The notes under the pieces: model-generated
Databases searched by the model: none
The model's input: the letters and a program-made list of their open reading frames with translations, nothing else
Told to the model about the DNA's origin: nothing
Shown: one piece after another, positions 16,810 to 26,600 of the stretch
How positions within the stretch are numbered: position 1 is the stretch's first letter
How the letters are laid out: each line of letters opens with the position of its first letter
Position numbers and translations under genes: made by a program
Origin: Salinisphaera shabanensis E1L3A
Lineage (GTDB): Bacteria > Pseudomonadota > Gammaproteobacteria > Nevskiales > Salinisphaeraceae
Direction of reading: 5' to 3'
NCBI RefSeq assembly: GCF_000215955.2
Contig: NZ_AFNV02000004.1
Location: 101,346 to 165,345, forward strand
Length of the DNA: 64,000 bases

Positions 16810-17361
16810 ATGACAGCTCTCCAGAAGTTCACTGTTCTGCTTGCGCCGTTTTTGCTGGCCGCTTGCAGCCTGATGCCGCCCGCTGATTTCCCGGTCGAGG
16901 AGCAGGTCGATATCGACCGCTATATGGGCAAGTGGTATGTCATTGCCCATATTCCGCCGAGTGCGACGGAAAATGCCTACAACTCGATCGAGCGCTACGA
17001 GCAGACCGAACCCGGCAAGATCGAAACGACATTCACCTACCGCGAAGGCGGTTTCGACGGCGAACAGAAGACCATGCACCCGGTGGGCAGCGTGCTCGAC
17101 GACACGAACAACGCCATCTGGGCGATGCGCTTCTACTGGGTACTGCGCATGCAGTACGTCATCTCGTATGTCGACGACGCCTACGAAACCACGATCGTGG
17201 CGCGCGACAAGCGCGACTATGTATGGATCATGGCGCGCACCCCGCAGATCGACGACGCAACCTACGATTCGCTCGTACAAAAAGTCGGCGACTACGGCTA
17301 CGACACGTCCAAACTGCGCAAGGTGCCGCAACAGCCGCTCGACCAGCGCAACGACGGCTAG
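16810..17361 (+). CDS. blc: Outer-membrane lipocalin (Blc-like)
   Basis: 183 residues. A lipoprotein signal ends in LLAACS (Cys at residue 19). The lipocalin GxW motif is in DIDRYMGKWYVIAHIPPS, and the central strands include WAMRFYWVLRMQYVISYVDDAYETTIVARDKRDYVWIMARTP, the standard Blc pattern. Length fits the family. Bacterial lipocalins bind fatty acids or lysophospholipids at the outer membrane and are often stress induced. It starts 74 bases after the GGDEF-EAL gene on the same strand and may be read from its own promoter. Confidence 0.92.
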   Translation: MTALQKFTVLLAPFLLAACSLMPPADFPVEEQVDIDRYMGKWYVIAHIPPSATENAYNSIERYEQTEPGKIETTFTYREGGFDGEQKTMHPVGSVLDDTNNAIWAMRFYWVLRMQYVISYVDDAYETTIVARDKRDYVWIMARTPQIDDATYDSLVQKVGDYGYDTSKLRKVPQQPLDQRNDG

Positions 17362-17390
17362 TTACAACAACCGCTCGAAGAAAACGAGAC

Positions 17391-17416
17391 CGGGCCGGCT
17401 GGGTGACGCCGGCCCG
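17391..17416 (+). terminator. GC-rich hairpin after the lipocalin, weak terminator
   Basis: CGGGCCGGC / GCCGGCCCG with an 8-base loop, followed only by TTCG. It lies between the lipocalin stop and the ABC exporter start; without a T-run, termination may be partial. Confidence 0.4.
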
Positions 17417-17433
17417 TTCGCGTCTGGATTGAA

Positions 17434-19212
17434 TTGAAAAACGACTCGACCGAAAACGAGGCGCCGCGCGACGAATGGCGCCGCCTGTCCAGGCTGTGGC
17501 CATACTTGTGGGAACATCGCGTGCGGGTCGCCGTGGCGCTGGTGTTTCTCATCGGCGCCAAGGGCGCGACAGTGCTGCTACCGATCGTACTCAAGCATAT
17601 CGTCGATGCTCTGGATGCCAACGAAAGCGCACGTGTCGCACTGCCTGTGGTGCTATTGCTGGCCTACGGCGCGTTGCGGCTTGCCTCGGTATTGTTCGGC
17701 CAACTGCGCGACCTGGTATTCGGCCGGGTGACCGAGCGCGCCATGCGGCGGATCGCGCTGACCGTATTCGAGCATCTGCACGCGCTCGATATGGACTTTC
17801 ATCTGTCGCGGCGCACCGGCGGGCTATCGCGGGATATCGAACGCGGTATTGGGGGCATCAGCTTTCTGCTGCGCTTCATGCTGTTCAATATCATTCCCAC
17901 GCTGCTCGAGATCGCGCTCGTGGCGGGCATTCTGCTGTTCTACTACAGCGCATGGTTTGCCGTGATCGTGGTAGTCAGCGTGGTCATATATATCGCCGCG
18001 ACGACGTTACTGACCGAATGGCGCACCCGCCATGTGCGCGAATCCAACCGGCTCGACGCACAGGCCAATACGCGTGCGGTCGACAGCCTGCTCAATTACG
18101 AAACGGTCAAATACTTCGGCAACGAACGCTATGAGGCCGACCGCTACGACCGCGAGCTGCGCGGCTGGGAAGCCGCCCTACGGCGTTCGCGGTTGTCGCT
18201 GGGTACGCTGAATACGATCCAGGCGACCGTGATCGCGATCGCTATCACGGCCATGATGATGCTGGCCGGCTCGCGTGTGGTTTCCGGCAACATGACCATC
18301 GGCGACCTGGTCATGGTCAATGCTTACATGATCCAACTGTTCGTGCCGCTGAATTTTCTGGGCTTCGTCTATCGCGAACTCAAGAAATCACTGGCCGATA
18401 CGGCCCGGATGTTTCGTCTGCTTGACGTCGAGGCCGCCGTCGACGACGCGCCCCATGCCCAAGCGCTTGCCGCTACGCGCCCGGCCGTGCGTTTCGAGAA
18501 CGTCCAGTTCGGCTATCACACCGAGCGCCAGATTCTGCGCGGTATCGATTTCACCATCGCGCCAGGCCGCAAGTTGGCGGTCGTCGGCCAGTCCGGCGCC
18601 GGCAAGTCGACGCTCGCACGGCTATTGTTCCGGTTTTACGATGTCGACGCCGGCCGCATTACCGTGGACGGTCAGGATATTCGCGATCTGACGCTGGCCA
18701 GCCTGCGCGACGCCATCGGCGTGGTGCCCCAGGATACGGTGTTGTTCAACGACACGATCGAATACAACATCGCCTACGGCCAACCGGACGCCGACCCAGA
18801 GGCGGTCGCGCGTGCAGCGCGTATGGCGCATCTGGACGGTCTGCTTGCACGGCTGCCGGACGGCATGAACACGCTCGTGGGCGAGCGCGGCCTCAAACTC
18901 TCCGGCGGTGAGAAACAGCGGATCGCCATCGCGCGTGCCATTCTCAAGAATCCGGCGATCCTGATTTTCGACGAGGCGACGTCGTCGCTCGACAGCCACG
19001 CCGAACAGGCCATCACATCCGCGCTGGCCGAACTGGCGGCCAACCACACCACACTGGTGATCGCCCATCGGCTGTCCACGGTCGTGGATGCCGACGAAAT
19101 CGTGGTCATGGACGACGGCCGCATCATCGAACGCGGCCGTCATGCCGATCTGCTCGCCGCAGACGGCCACTACGCTGCAATGTGGCGGCTACAGCAACGC
19201 GAATCCGCCTAG
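17434..19212 (+). CDS. Atm1/HMT1-type ABC exporter, fused permease and ATPase
   Basis: 592 residues from a TTG start with GGAT six bases upstream; no nearby in-frame ATG exists. The N-terminal half has six membrane segments and the Atm1 hallmark VDSLLNYETVKYFGNERYE (about 210-228). The ATPase half has Walker A GQSGAGKSTLARL, Q-loop VVPQDTVLFNDT, signature LSGGEKQRIAIARAIL, Walker B ILIFDEATSSLD and switch IAHRLST. Family members export glutathione-based compounds or heavy-metal conjugates and support Fe-S homeostasis at the inner membrane. It is probably active as a homodimer. It is convergent with the MFS gene, with only 20 bases between stops. Confidence 0.92.
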   Translation: MKNDSTENEAPRDEWRRLSRLWPYLWEHRVRVAVALVFLIGAKGATVLLPIVLKHIVDALDANESARVALPVVLLLAYGALRLASVLFGQLRDLVFGRVTERAMRRIALTVFEHLHALDMDFHLSRRTGGLSRDIERGIGGISFLLRFMLFNIIPTLLEIALVAGILLFYYSAWFAVIVVVSVVIYIAATTLLTEWRTRHVRESNRLDAQANTRAVDSLLNYETVKYFGNERYEADRYDRELRGWEAALRRSRLSLGTLNTIQATVIAIAITAMMMLAGSRVVSGNMTIGDLVMVNAYMIQLFVPLNFLGFVYRELKKSLADTARMFRLLDVEAAVDDAPHAQALAATRPAVRFENVQFGYHTERQILRGIDFTIAPGRKLAVVGQSGAGKSTLARLLFRFYDVDAGRITVDGQDIRDLTLASLRDAIGVVPQDTVLFNDTIEYNIAYGQPDADPEAVARAARMAHLDGLLARLPDGMNTLVGERGLKLSGGEKQRIAIARAILKNPAILIFDEATSSLDSHAEQAITSALAELAANHTTLVIAHRLSTVVDADEIVVMDDGRIIERGRHADLLAADGHYAAMWRLQQRESA

Positions 19213-19232
19213 CACCTGCTGCCGAAAACCGA

Positions 19233-20417
19233 TCAATCCGATGCGCGACGACGAATGATCAGACCCGCCAGTGCTGCTGCGGCCAGTACGGCGACCGCTA
19301 TCGAGAAACCGATACCGGCCGCTCGCAGGCCCAACATTTGGGCAGCGAGGCCGATACCCACCACGGGAATCGAGATCGCGATATAGAGCACTACGAAAAA
19401 CGTTGATGCGACTTCGCCGCGGCGCGCGGGCGGACTCGCGGCAGTCACAGCGCCCATGCCGGCACGAAACGCCACGCCCTGGCCGATACCGGCCACGATC
19501 GCACCCGTGACCAGCACCATCAGCGACGACATGACGATAGCCATCGCAACCAGTGCGATGCCGATAATCAAGCCGATACAACCCAGCGGCAGGCGCCACT
19601 TTTGCGGCAACCGGGCCTGGCCGATCTGGCCCACCGTCGACGCCACGAACAGCAGGAATACCACCGCGCCGGTCAGGGCGTGGTTGTCATAGTTCAGGAT
19701 CTTACCCATGAAAGCCGGAGCGATGGCGGTGAACAAACCGAGCACCGAAAATCCGGCGAAGCCGGCAATCGCAGCCGGTATGAAAACACCGCGCACTTCG
19801 GGCGGTACCTGTAAGGACTGGATTCGCAGGCGTGGCCGTGCCGGGCGTTCGGCCGTTTCCGGCACCAGCGCGATGGCCATACCGGCGATCGCGATCAGCA
19901 CGAGATCGGCCACGAAGCAAAGCGTGAGCGGCGCGGGCAGATACTGCGACAACACACCGGCGAACAACGGCCCTAGCCCCAGGCCGCCCATATTCGCCGC
20001 CGTCGCGATCAGAGTAGCGCTGCCCGCCCAAGCCGCCGGCGCCAGCTCGACAACGGCCACGGTGGCCGTGCCGGTAAATATGCCCGCCGAAATGCCGGAT
20101 AGCACACGCCCGAGCAACAGCGGCGCCAGACCACCGCCCCAGAGAAATGCACAGGCGCTCGCTGCCGAAAAAATGAGGCCAAGGGCTAGCATGGGCCGAC
20201 GTCCGAGCTGATCCGACCAGCTGCCCGTGACAATCAGCGCGCTGATCACGCCCACCGCATAAGCCGCGAAAATCACGGTGATGATCAGCTGCGAAAAACC
20301 CAGTTCTGCCTGATAAATCGGATAGAGCGGGGTCGGCAGCGTCGTGCCCATCATGGTGACGACGAACGTCATGGCCGCACCAAAAAAGAGCACTGCGGAG
20401 CGATTCGACTCGGTCAT
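19233..20417 (-). CDS. Major facilitator superfamily transporter
   Basis: 394 residues, about 12 membrane helices. The ATG has AGGAT six bases upstream. The MFS motif A after TM2 reads GSWSDQLGRRPMLALGL, and TM4-5 carries LLGRVLSGISAGIFTGTATVAVVELAP, resembling drug or sugar efflux members. The substrate is not identifiable. It is monocistronic between convergent neighbours. Confidence 0.88.
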   Translation of the reverse strand: MTESNRSAVLFFGAAMTFVVTMMGTTLPTPLYPIYQAELGFSQLIITVIFAAYAVGVISALIVTGSWSDQLGRRPMLALGLIFSAASACAFLWGGGLAPLLLGRVLSGISAGIFTGTATVAVVELAPAAWAGSATLIATAANMGGLGLGPLFAGVLSQYLPAPLTLCFVADLVLIAIAGMAIALVPETAERPARPRLRIQSLQVPPEVRGVFIPAAIAGFAGFSVLGLFTAIAPAFMGKILNYDNHALTGAVVFLLFVASTVGQIGQARLPQKWRLPLGCIGLIIGIALVAMAIVMSSLMVLVTGAIVAGIGQGVAFRAGMGAVTAASPPARRGEVASTFFVVLYIAISIPVVGIGLAAQMLGLRAAGIGFSIAVAVLAAAALAGLIIRRRASD

Positions 20418-20540
20418 TTAATCATCCTGTTCAATAAACCGCCAGCACGTGCCCCGTCGGCACGACGCCACCCGTAAACCAGGCGCGGAGGCTAACAGCC
20501 TTCATCATGCAACGACATCAATCGCCGACGAGCGCGCACG

Positions 20541-20566
20541 AAAAAGGCCCGGCAATGCCGGGCCTT
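20541..20566 (-). terminator. Rho-independent terminator of proV-proW-proX
   Basis: On the minus strand the stem AAGGCCCGGC / GCCGGGCCTT with loop ATT runs into TTTTT. It lies 26 bases past the proX stop. Confidence 0.93.
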
Positions 20567-20591
20567 CCTGAGCGATCGATTTACCGCAAGA

Positions 20592-21473
20592 TCAGCTTTG
20601 TTCGAACCAGCCTTCGATCTGCTCACCGTTTTCTTCGATATAGGTCTGGATGGCTTCTTCGTAGCTCGTTTTCTGGGCTTCATCCATCGCGGCCTGGAGA
20701 TCTTCCAGGTTCAGCTTGTAGTTGCTCAGAAAAGCCGCGACTTCGGGATAGTCTTTCTTGAAGCCCTTACGCGCAATCACGTCGACATGCTGTGCTTCGC
20801 CGAGCGTGCCTTTCGGATCGTCGAGAAAACGCAGGTCCCAGCGGCCAAACATCCAGTGCGGCGTCCAACCGGTGACCACGATCCACTCGTCACGCTTTTC
20901 CGCGCGCGCCAAAGCCGCCGTCATGGCCGCACCACTGGCCGATACCAGGCGGTAGTCGCCGAGTCCGTATTCCTCCATCGTGTCATTCGACAGTTGCATC
21001 AGGCCGGCGCCCGGGTCGATGCCCTGGATCTTGCCATCGAGCTTTTCTTGGACCTCAGCTTTCTTGAGATCCTCGATCGATGCCACCTGATCTTCCGGCA
21101 CATAGCTCGGTACGACCCAGCCTAAACGCGCGCCTTCGTACATCGTCCCCAGATTGTCGACATCGTCCTTGACGCGATCCATGTAGTCAGCGTGCGTATC
21201 CGGCAACCAGGCCATGAGCATGGCATCGAGATCGCCGTTGGCCACGCCCTGATACTGCACGCCGATCGCCGACAGCGTGAGCTTGACGTTGTAATCGGTG
21301 TGCTCCTCGATGACCTGCTTGGCGAGCTTGGTGATGAACTCGGCGTCCGACCAGGCGGTCCAGCCGAATTCGATCGTATCGTCTGCGGCCTGGGCCGAGC
21401 CCATGGCGCCGAACGTTAGGCTCGCGGCCATCGCCGCGGTGCCCAGCCAGTGTTTGAATGAATGCTTATGCAT
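20592..21473 (-). CDS. proX: Glycine betaine/proline ABC transporter, periplasmic binding protein
   Basis: 293 residues. The signal peptide is cleaved near GSAQA-ADDTIEF. The OpuAC-type fold starts IEFGWTAWSDAEFITKLA and contains MLMAWLPDTHADYMD and VVTGWTPHWMFGRWDLRFLDDP. The tryptophans in these segments are candidates for the aromatic cage that binds quaternary amines in this family. GGGAGA lies about eight bases before the ATG. It is the last gene of proV-proW-proX, 59 bases after proW. The system imports compatible solutes under osmotic stress, in keeping with a saline habitat. Confidence 0.92.
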   Translation of the reverse strand: MHKHSFKHWLGTAAMAASLTFGAMGSAQAADDTIEFGWTAWSDAEFITKLAKQVIEEHTDYNVKLTLSAIGVQYQGVANGDLDAMLMAWLPDTHADYMDRVKDDVDNLGTMYEGARLGWVVPSYVPEDQVASIEDLKKAEVQEKLDGKIQGIDPGAGLMQLSNDTMEEYGLGDYRLVSASGAAMTAALARAEKRDEWIVVTGWTPHWMFGRWDLRFLDDPKGTLGEAQHVDVIARKGFKKDYPEVAAFLSNYKLNLEDLQAAMDEAQKTSYEEAIQTYIEENGEQIEGWFEQS

Positions 21474-21532
21474 GGTTGTGGTCTCCCTTCGAATGATTCA
21501 TTGCCTGATAACACGCGCCCCCGCGCGTTATC

Positions 21533-22476
<944 letters not shown>

Positions 22477-22480
<4 letters not shown>

Positions 22481-23691
22481 GCTGCCCCTTTATCCGTACG
22501 ATCGAGCGTATGCAGCAGCGTCGCTCGTGAAATCGAACCCTTGTAGCGCCCGTTTTCATCCACGACCGGCACCGGATACGCGCTTTCTGCGACCTGGGTC
22601 ATGAGTTCGGTCAACGGGGTATCGGCAGACACCGGCTGGATGTCGTTTATAAAGGCATCTTCGATACGCCCTTCATCGCGCCGGCCCAGGCTGTCGATAC
22701 AGGCCATAAGCGAATCGACGCTCACCACCCCTTGATAGGCGCGGCCGCGATCGTGCACCACGGCGGCCGAACCGTCGTACTCGCGCAAACGCTCCAGTGC
22801 TGCGCGCACGCTCACGCCCGGGCGTTCCATGACCGTGACCTGATCGCGGCGGGCCACATCGGCCGCAGTGAACACATGACTGACATCGACCCCGCGAAAG
22901 AACGAGCGCACGTATTCATTAGCCGGTTCGCGCACGATTTCCTCGGGCGTACCCACCTGAACAACCGTACCGCCCTGCATGATCGCTATGCGATCGCCCA
23001 CACGCATGGCTTCGTCCAGATCGTGGGTGATAAACACGACGGTGCGTGCATGCTCCGACTGTAGCCGAAGCAGCTCATCCTGCATTTCGGTGCGGATCAA
23101 CGGATCGAGCGCCGAAAATGCCTCGTCCATCAACAGAATGCCGGGATTGACCGCGAGCGCGCGCGCCAGGCCGACACGCTGTTTCATGCCACCGGAGAGC
23201 TCGTCGGGATAACTGTGGGCATTGGCCTTGAGGCCAACGGCATCCAGAGCCGCCAGCGCCGTTTCCTCGCGCTGTTCGCGCGCGACGCCAGCGACCGCCA
23301 ACCCAAACGCGGTGTTTTCAAGCACGCTTTGGTGCGGCATGAGCGCAAACGATTGGAACACCATGCTGATCTCGCGACGACGCAGCGCGATAAGCTGCTT
23401 GTGCGTCATTCGCGTGATGTCCTGACCGTCGATACGAACCGAGCCTGCGGTGGGCTCGATCAGGCGGTTGAGCATTCGTACGAGCGTGGATTTGCCGGAG
23501 CCGGAGAGCCCCATGACCACGAATATCTCGCCTTCCTCAACGTCGAAGCTGGCATCGGACACGCCCACCGTCATGCCGGTGGCGGCAAAGATCTCGTCCT
23601 TTGTCTGCCCTTTTTCGATGCGTTCCAGCGCGCGTTTCGGGTGCGCACCGAAAACCTTATAGACATGCTCTACCGATAATTTAGTGTTCAA
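22477..23691 (-). CDS. proV: Glycine betaine/proline ABC transporter, ATPase with CBS domains
   Basis: 404 residues. The start is TTG at 23691, supported by GGGGGGA six bases upstream; there is no usable ATG near it. Walker [16 protein letters not shown], signature [17 protein letters not shown], Walker [17 protein letters not shown] and the H-loop FITHD are present. Two CBS domains occupy about 275-400; in OpuA/ProV proteins these sense ionic strength or nucleotides and gate transport. It is the first gene of the operon. The 108 bases upstream hold no obvious consensus promoter. Confidence 0.95.
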
Positions 23692-23799
23692 ACGCGTCCC
23701 CCCAACGCCTGCCGTGAAGCTGACCTTACCCTAACGCAAGTTTCACACCAGTGTCGCGAACACCGTCCGCGACCAGGCGACCGAGCCGGTCTGCGACGC

Positions 23800-24396
23800 T
23801 CAGTGGAGTGCGCGTATCCAAAAGGTCAGACGCTTATCGGTTTCTTCGCGCTGATCGATATCGCGCCAACGATAAAACGCGTTGATATCGTCTCGACGCG
23901 CAAAACCGCGACGCTGCCAGAACGCATCCAGCGGCTGGTAGCCGGCCGGTCGCAAGGGGTGCTCTTCCGGCCGCTGAACCGCACAAAAACAGGCGTGCGA
24001 GAAATCGCCGGCCTGCTTTGCCCAAGCCTCGCGTTCGTCGAAAAACCGGTGCCCGAGCCCGTGCCCGCGGTAGTTCGACAACAACAACGATTCGCCGAAA
24101 TAGAATACCCGTGCGACATCGAAGCCAGCATCGGCAAGCGGCTTTCGAAACGCAGGTTCTTCGTCTTGCAGCGGCAACGCAGTCGTCGCGCCCACGAGCT
24201 GACCGCTGTCGTGTACCAGAAATGCGAGCGAGCGCGATGAGTTCACGTAGGTGGCCAGATAATCGCGCTCGTAGTCGATATCGCCATCGTAGAGATAAGG
24301 GAAATCCCGAAACACGCGGATACGCAATGCCGCGAGTTCGTCCACATAGGGCTGAATTTCGCTGCCGCTGCAGCGGGTCGTCGTCAGTTGCGTCAT
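23800..24396 (-). CDS. GNAT-family N-acetyltransferase
   Basis: 198 residues. The acetyl-CoA loop is LLLSNYRGHGLGHRFFDEREAWAKQAG (R-G-x-G-x-G/H pattern, about 108-134), preceded by a strand with FYFGESL. The N-terminal LRIRVFRDFPYLYDGDIDYERDYL is conserved in a GNAT subgroup of unknown substrate. It ends 108 bases upstream of proV and could share a promoter region, but no functional link is visible. Confidence 0.85.
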   Translation of the reverse strand: MTQLTTTRCSGSEIQPYVDELAALRIRVFRDFPYLYDGDIDYERDYLATYVNSSRSLAFLVHDSGQLVGATTALPLQDEEPAFRKPLADAGFDVARVFYFGESLLLSNYRGHGLGHRFFDEREAWAKQAGDFSHACFCAVQRPEEHPLRPAGYQPLDAFWQRRGFARRDDINAFYRWRDIDQREETDKRLTFWIRALH

Positions 24397-24540
24397 CGCG
24401 CCTGTGCCTGCCGGTTTACCTCAACGCGAGTGTAAAACGCCGGACAAGACACATCCACGCGAAAAGCTTCGGATGCCGCGATCGAATCGGCGGCATTGCG
24501 CTACGGCGCAATCGAGCCTTAACAACGAGGGGATGAAGAA

Positions 24541-24616
24541 TGGTGGCCGGAGGTGGAATCGAACCACCGACACTGCGATTTTCAGTCGCATGCTCTACCA
24601 ACTGAGCTATCCGGCC
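24541..24616 (-). tRNA. tRNA-Phe (anticodon GAA)
   Basis: Complete 76-base cloverleaf with encoded CCA. Acceptor arms GGCCGGA / TCCGGCC, D arm GCTCAGTTGGTAGAGC, anticodon stem TGCGA / TCGCA with loop CTGAAAA (GAA), and T arm GGTGGTTCGATTCCACC. It stands alone with its own promoter. Confidence 0.98.
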
Positions 24617-24647
24617 AGATCGTGCAAGGCGATCTTGAAGAGCGCGT

Positions 24648-24676
24648 ATTAAACCGATCCTCGCGCCTAACGTCAA
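24648..24676 (-). promoter_or_regulatory. Sigma70 promoter of tRNA-Phe
   Basis: On the minus strand, TTGACG (24671-24676), a 17-base spacer, and TTTAAT (24648-24653), followed by a GC-rich discriminator CGCGCTC as in stringently controlled stable-RNA promoters. It lies about 32 bases upstream of the tRNA 5' end. Confidence 0.75.
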
Positions 24677-24697
24677 CCTCGGAGAGGTTCGATCAGG

Positions 24698-24970
24698 CTA
24701 CTGTTCGGGCGGTACGTAGTGCGTTTCGGCGGTCTCGCCGCTACCGAAGAAATACTCTTCGGTTTGTTCCATCAGGAACTCGCGCGCTTTCGGGTCGGCC
24801 AGGTGCAGGCCGTATTCGTTGATCAGGCGCGTCTGTTCGGTCATCCATTGCTGCCACGCTTGCATCGACACATGCTCGTAGATGCGTTGGCCAAGCTCGC
24901 CGGGCAACGGCGGGCGCGGCAAGCCTTCGGCTTCTTGATCGAGTTTGACGCAGTGTACGGTGTGGCTCAT
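24698..24970 (-). CDS. yggX: YggX, Fe(II)-trafficking / oxidative damage protection protein
   Basis: 90 residues from the ATG at 24970, which overlaps the mutY stop (ATGA). Family motifs are [12 protein letters not shown] with the conserved N-terminal Cys, [24 protein letters not shown], and [25 protein letters not shown]. YggX protects Fe-S proteins and is linked to iron trafficking in the cytoplasm. The mutY-yggX pair is conserved in gammaproteobacteria; MutY itself carries an Fe-S cluster. Confidence 0.96.
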   Translation of the reverse strand: MSHTVHCVKLDQEAEGLPRPPLPGELGQRIYEHVSMQAWQQWMTEQTRLINEYGLHLADPKAREFLMEQTEEYFFGSGETAETHYVPPEQ

Positions 24971-26046
24971 AGCGCTAGCGTTTGTTGCGGGCTGTCCAGA
25001 AGCTTTGCGATGGGTGCCGGCACGCCGGGGCGTGCAGTTGCGGCAAACCATTGCAGCGAAGCGTCCATGATACGTGCCCTGTCTCCGGCCTGTACACGTG
25101 TGGCATGAATCCGCAGTTCGAAATGGGTGAAACCGTGATGGATGGGCTGGAGTTCCCGCACGTTTTCCACGCTCAAACCCAAACGCCTTTCACACAGCAC
25201 CGAGATATCAGCATCGACCGCAACTTCGGGCAGGCTCCATAGGCCGCCCCATATGCCGGCCGGCGGGCGTTTTTCCAACAGCACACGATTGGCTTCGTCC
25301 ATCACGACCAGCACCCGGGTTTCGTGCTGTGGGCGTTTGGCGCGCTTGCGTGGTGCCGGGATGCGTGTCTGGCTACCATTCGCATAGGCATGGCATCGAT
25401 CGGCCAGCGGGCACCGCTCGCAGTCGGGGCGACTTCGTGTGCACAGCGTAGCCCCGAGGTCCATTATGGCTTGCGTGTAATCGATGACACGTACACGCGG
25501 CGTATAGCGCTCGGCCAGCTGCCAGAGCGGTTTCTCATAGGCCGAGGTACCGGGCTTGGCCTCCAGCGCCGCCAGACGCGCGATCACACGCTTGGCATTG
25601 CCATCGAGTATCGGCGCCCACACGCCGAAGGCCTGTGCGGCGATCGCACCGGCTGTGGAACGGCCGATGCCGGGTAGCGCCATCAGCTCGTCCACCGTGC
25701 GCGGGAACTCACCGGCGTATTCGGCAACGATGGCCTTTGCCGCCGCATGCAGATTGCGCGCCCGGGCGTAGTAGCCAAGCCCGGCCCAATGCGCCATCAC
25801 ATCATCGTTCGACGCGGCGGCCAGCGTATGGACGTCGGGAAAATGGGCCATGAAGGCGTTGAAATAACCGATGACTGTGGCCACCTGAGTCTGCTGCAGC
25901 ATGACCTCAGCCACCCAGACGCGATATGCGGTGCGCGGATGCTGCCATGGCAGGTCGTGACGACCATGGGCATCGAACCAGGTCAGCAACGCACCGGCTA
26001 TTGCCTCGGGCGCGCGCTCAGTTGCCGGATTCGGTTTCGTCGTCAT
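24967..26046 (-). CDS. mutY: A/G-specific adenine glycosylase MutY
   Basis: 359 residues from the ATG at 26046; a TTG four codons earlier is less likely. The catalytic Glu is in [11 protein letters not shown], the helix-hairpin-helix in [21 protein letters not shown], and the catalytic Asp in PILDGN. The 4Fe-4S ligands are spaced C-x6-C-x2-C-x5-C in [17 protein letters not shown]. The C-terminal NUDIX-like domain (about 235-350, with [11 protein letters not shown]) recognises 8-oxoG. It removes adenine opposite 8-oxoguanine and works with MutM, also in this window. The start overlaps the preceding START-like gene by 29 bases, so expression is probably coupled. Confidence 0.96.
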   Translation of the reverse strand: MTTKPNPATERAPEAIAGALLTWFDAHGRHDLPWQHPRTAYRVWVAEVMLQQTQVATVIGYFNAFMAHFPDVHTLAAASNDDVMAHWAGLGYYARARNLHAAAKAIVAEYAGEFPRTVDELMALPGIGRSTAGAIAAQAFGVWAPILDGNAKRVIARLAALEAKPGTSAYEKPLWQLAERYTPRVRVIDYTQAIMDLGATLCTRSRPDCERCPLADRCHAYANGSQTRIPAPRKRAKRPQHETRVLVVMDEANRVLLEKRPPAGIWGGLWSLPEVAVDADISVLCERRLGLSVENVRELQPIHHGFTHFELRIHATRVQAGDRARIMDASLQWFAATARPGVPAPIAKLLDSPQQTLAL

Positions 26047-26569
26047 AATCGCTGGCAAGACGTTCGATGGATTCGGCAGTCACACGCGCCTGGCGCCGCA
26101 GTTCGCGCGCGATCAGATACGGACCGATCAACGGCGGCACCCAGAAGCCCGGCTCGATCTCGGCGTCGAAAACCAGACGCGCCGCGTTCGCACCCTCGGC
26201 GCTGATTTGCCAGTCGGCATGGCCTCGCTTGAGATCACCCGCACCGGGCACGACCTGCATCGTGATCGCGTCCGGTGGTGTTTCTTCGTAGCGCATCACC
26301 TGTTTGATCTGCTTGCAGAACAACGCAACGCACAAACGGATGTTCGAACGCAGCCGCGAGCCGGGCAAACGCTTGCTGCTGATAATGCTCGGATTGAACT
26401 CGGGCAGACGTTCATAGTCGCTCGCCGCGCGAAACGCGTGCACGGATGACACCGACAGCACCATCGATGCCGCGATCGTATAGCGCGTGTCATCGCGCTC
26501 GACCTGCATGCGCTCGATCGTGACCGCCGCGGCTTGGCCCGCCACGGCCAGCGCGATCACGGCGCCCAT
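26018..26569 (-). CDS. Secreted SRPBCC (START-like) protein
   Basis: 183 residues from the ATG at 26569, chosen because it opens a signal peptide (MGAVIALAVAGQAAA). The frame is open further upstream into the asmA gene but lacks a start with signal character. The mature part resembles a ligand-binding SRPBCC fold: SSVHAFRAASDYERLPEFNPSIISSKRLPG, then the VRLxxxALFCKQIKQV-like strand, and a C-terminal amphipathic helix [11 protein letters not shown]. The function is unknown; such proteins bind lipids or hydrophobic ligands. It starts 31 bases after the asmA stop and overlaps mutY, forming an asmA-START-mutY-yggX series. Confidence 0.75.
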   Translation of the reverse strand: MGAVIALAVAGQAAAVTIERMQVERDDTRYTIAASMVLSVSSVHAFRAASDYERLPEFNPSIISSKRLPGSRLRSNIRLCVALFCKQIKQVMRYEETPPDAITMQVVPGAGDLKRGHADWQISAEGANAARLVFDAEIEPGFWVPPLIGPYLIARELRRQARVTAESIERLASDYDDETESGN

Positions 26570-26600
26570 GAGCAGCGTGCGCGCGCAGCGCGGCCCGCGC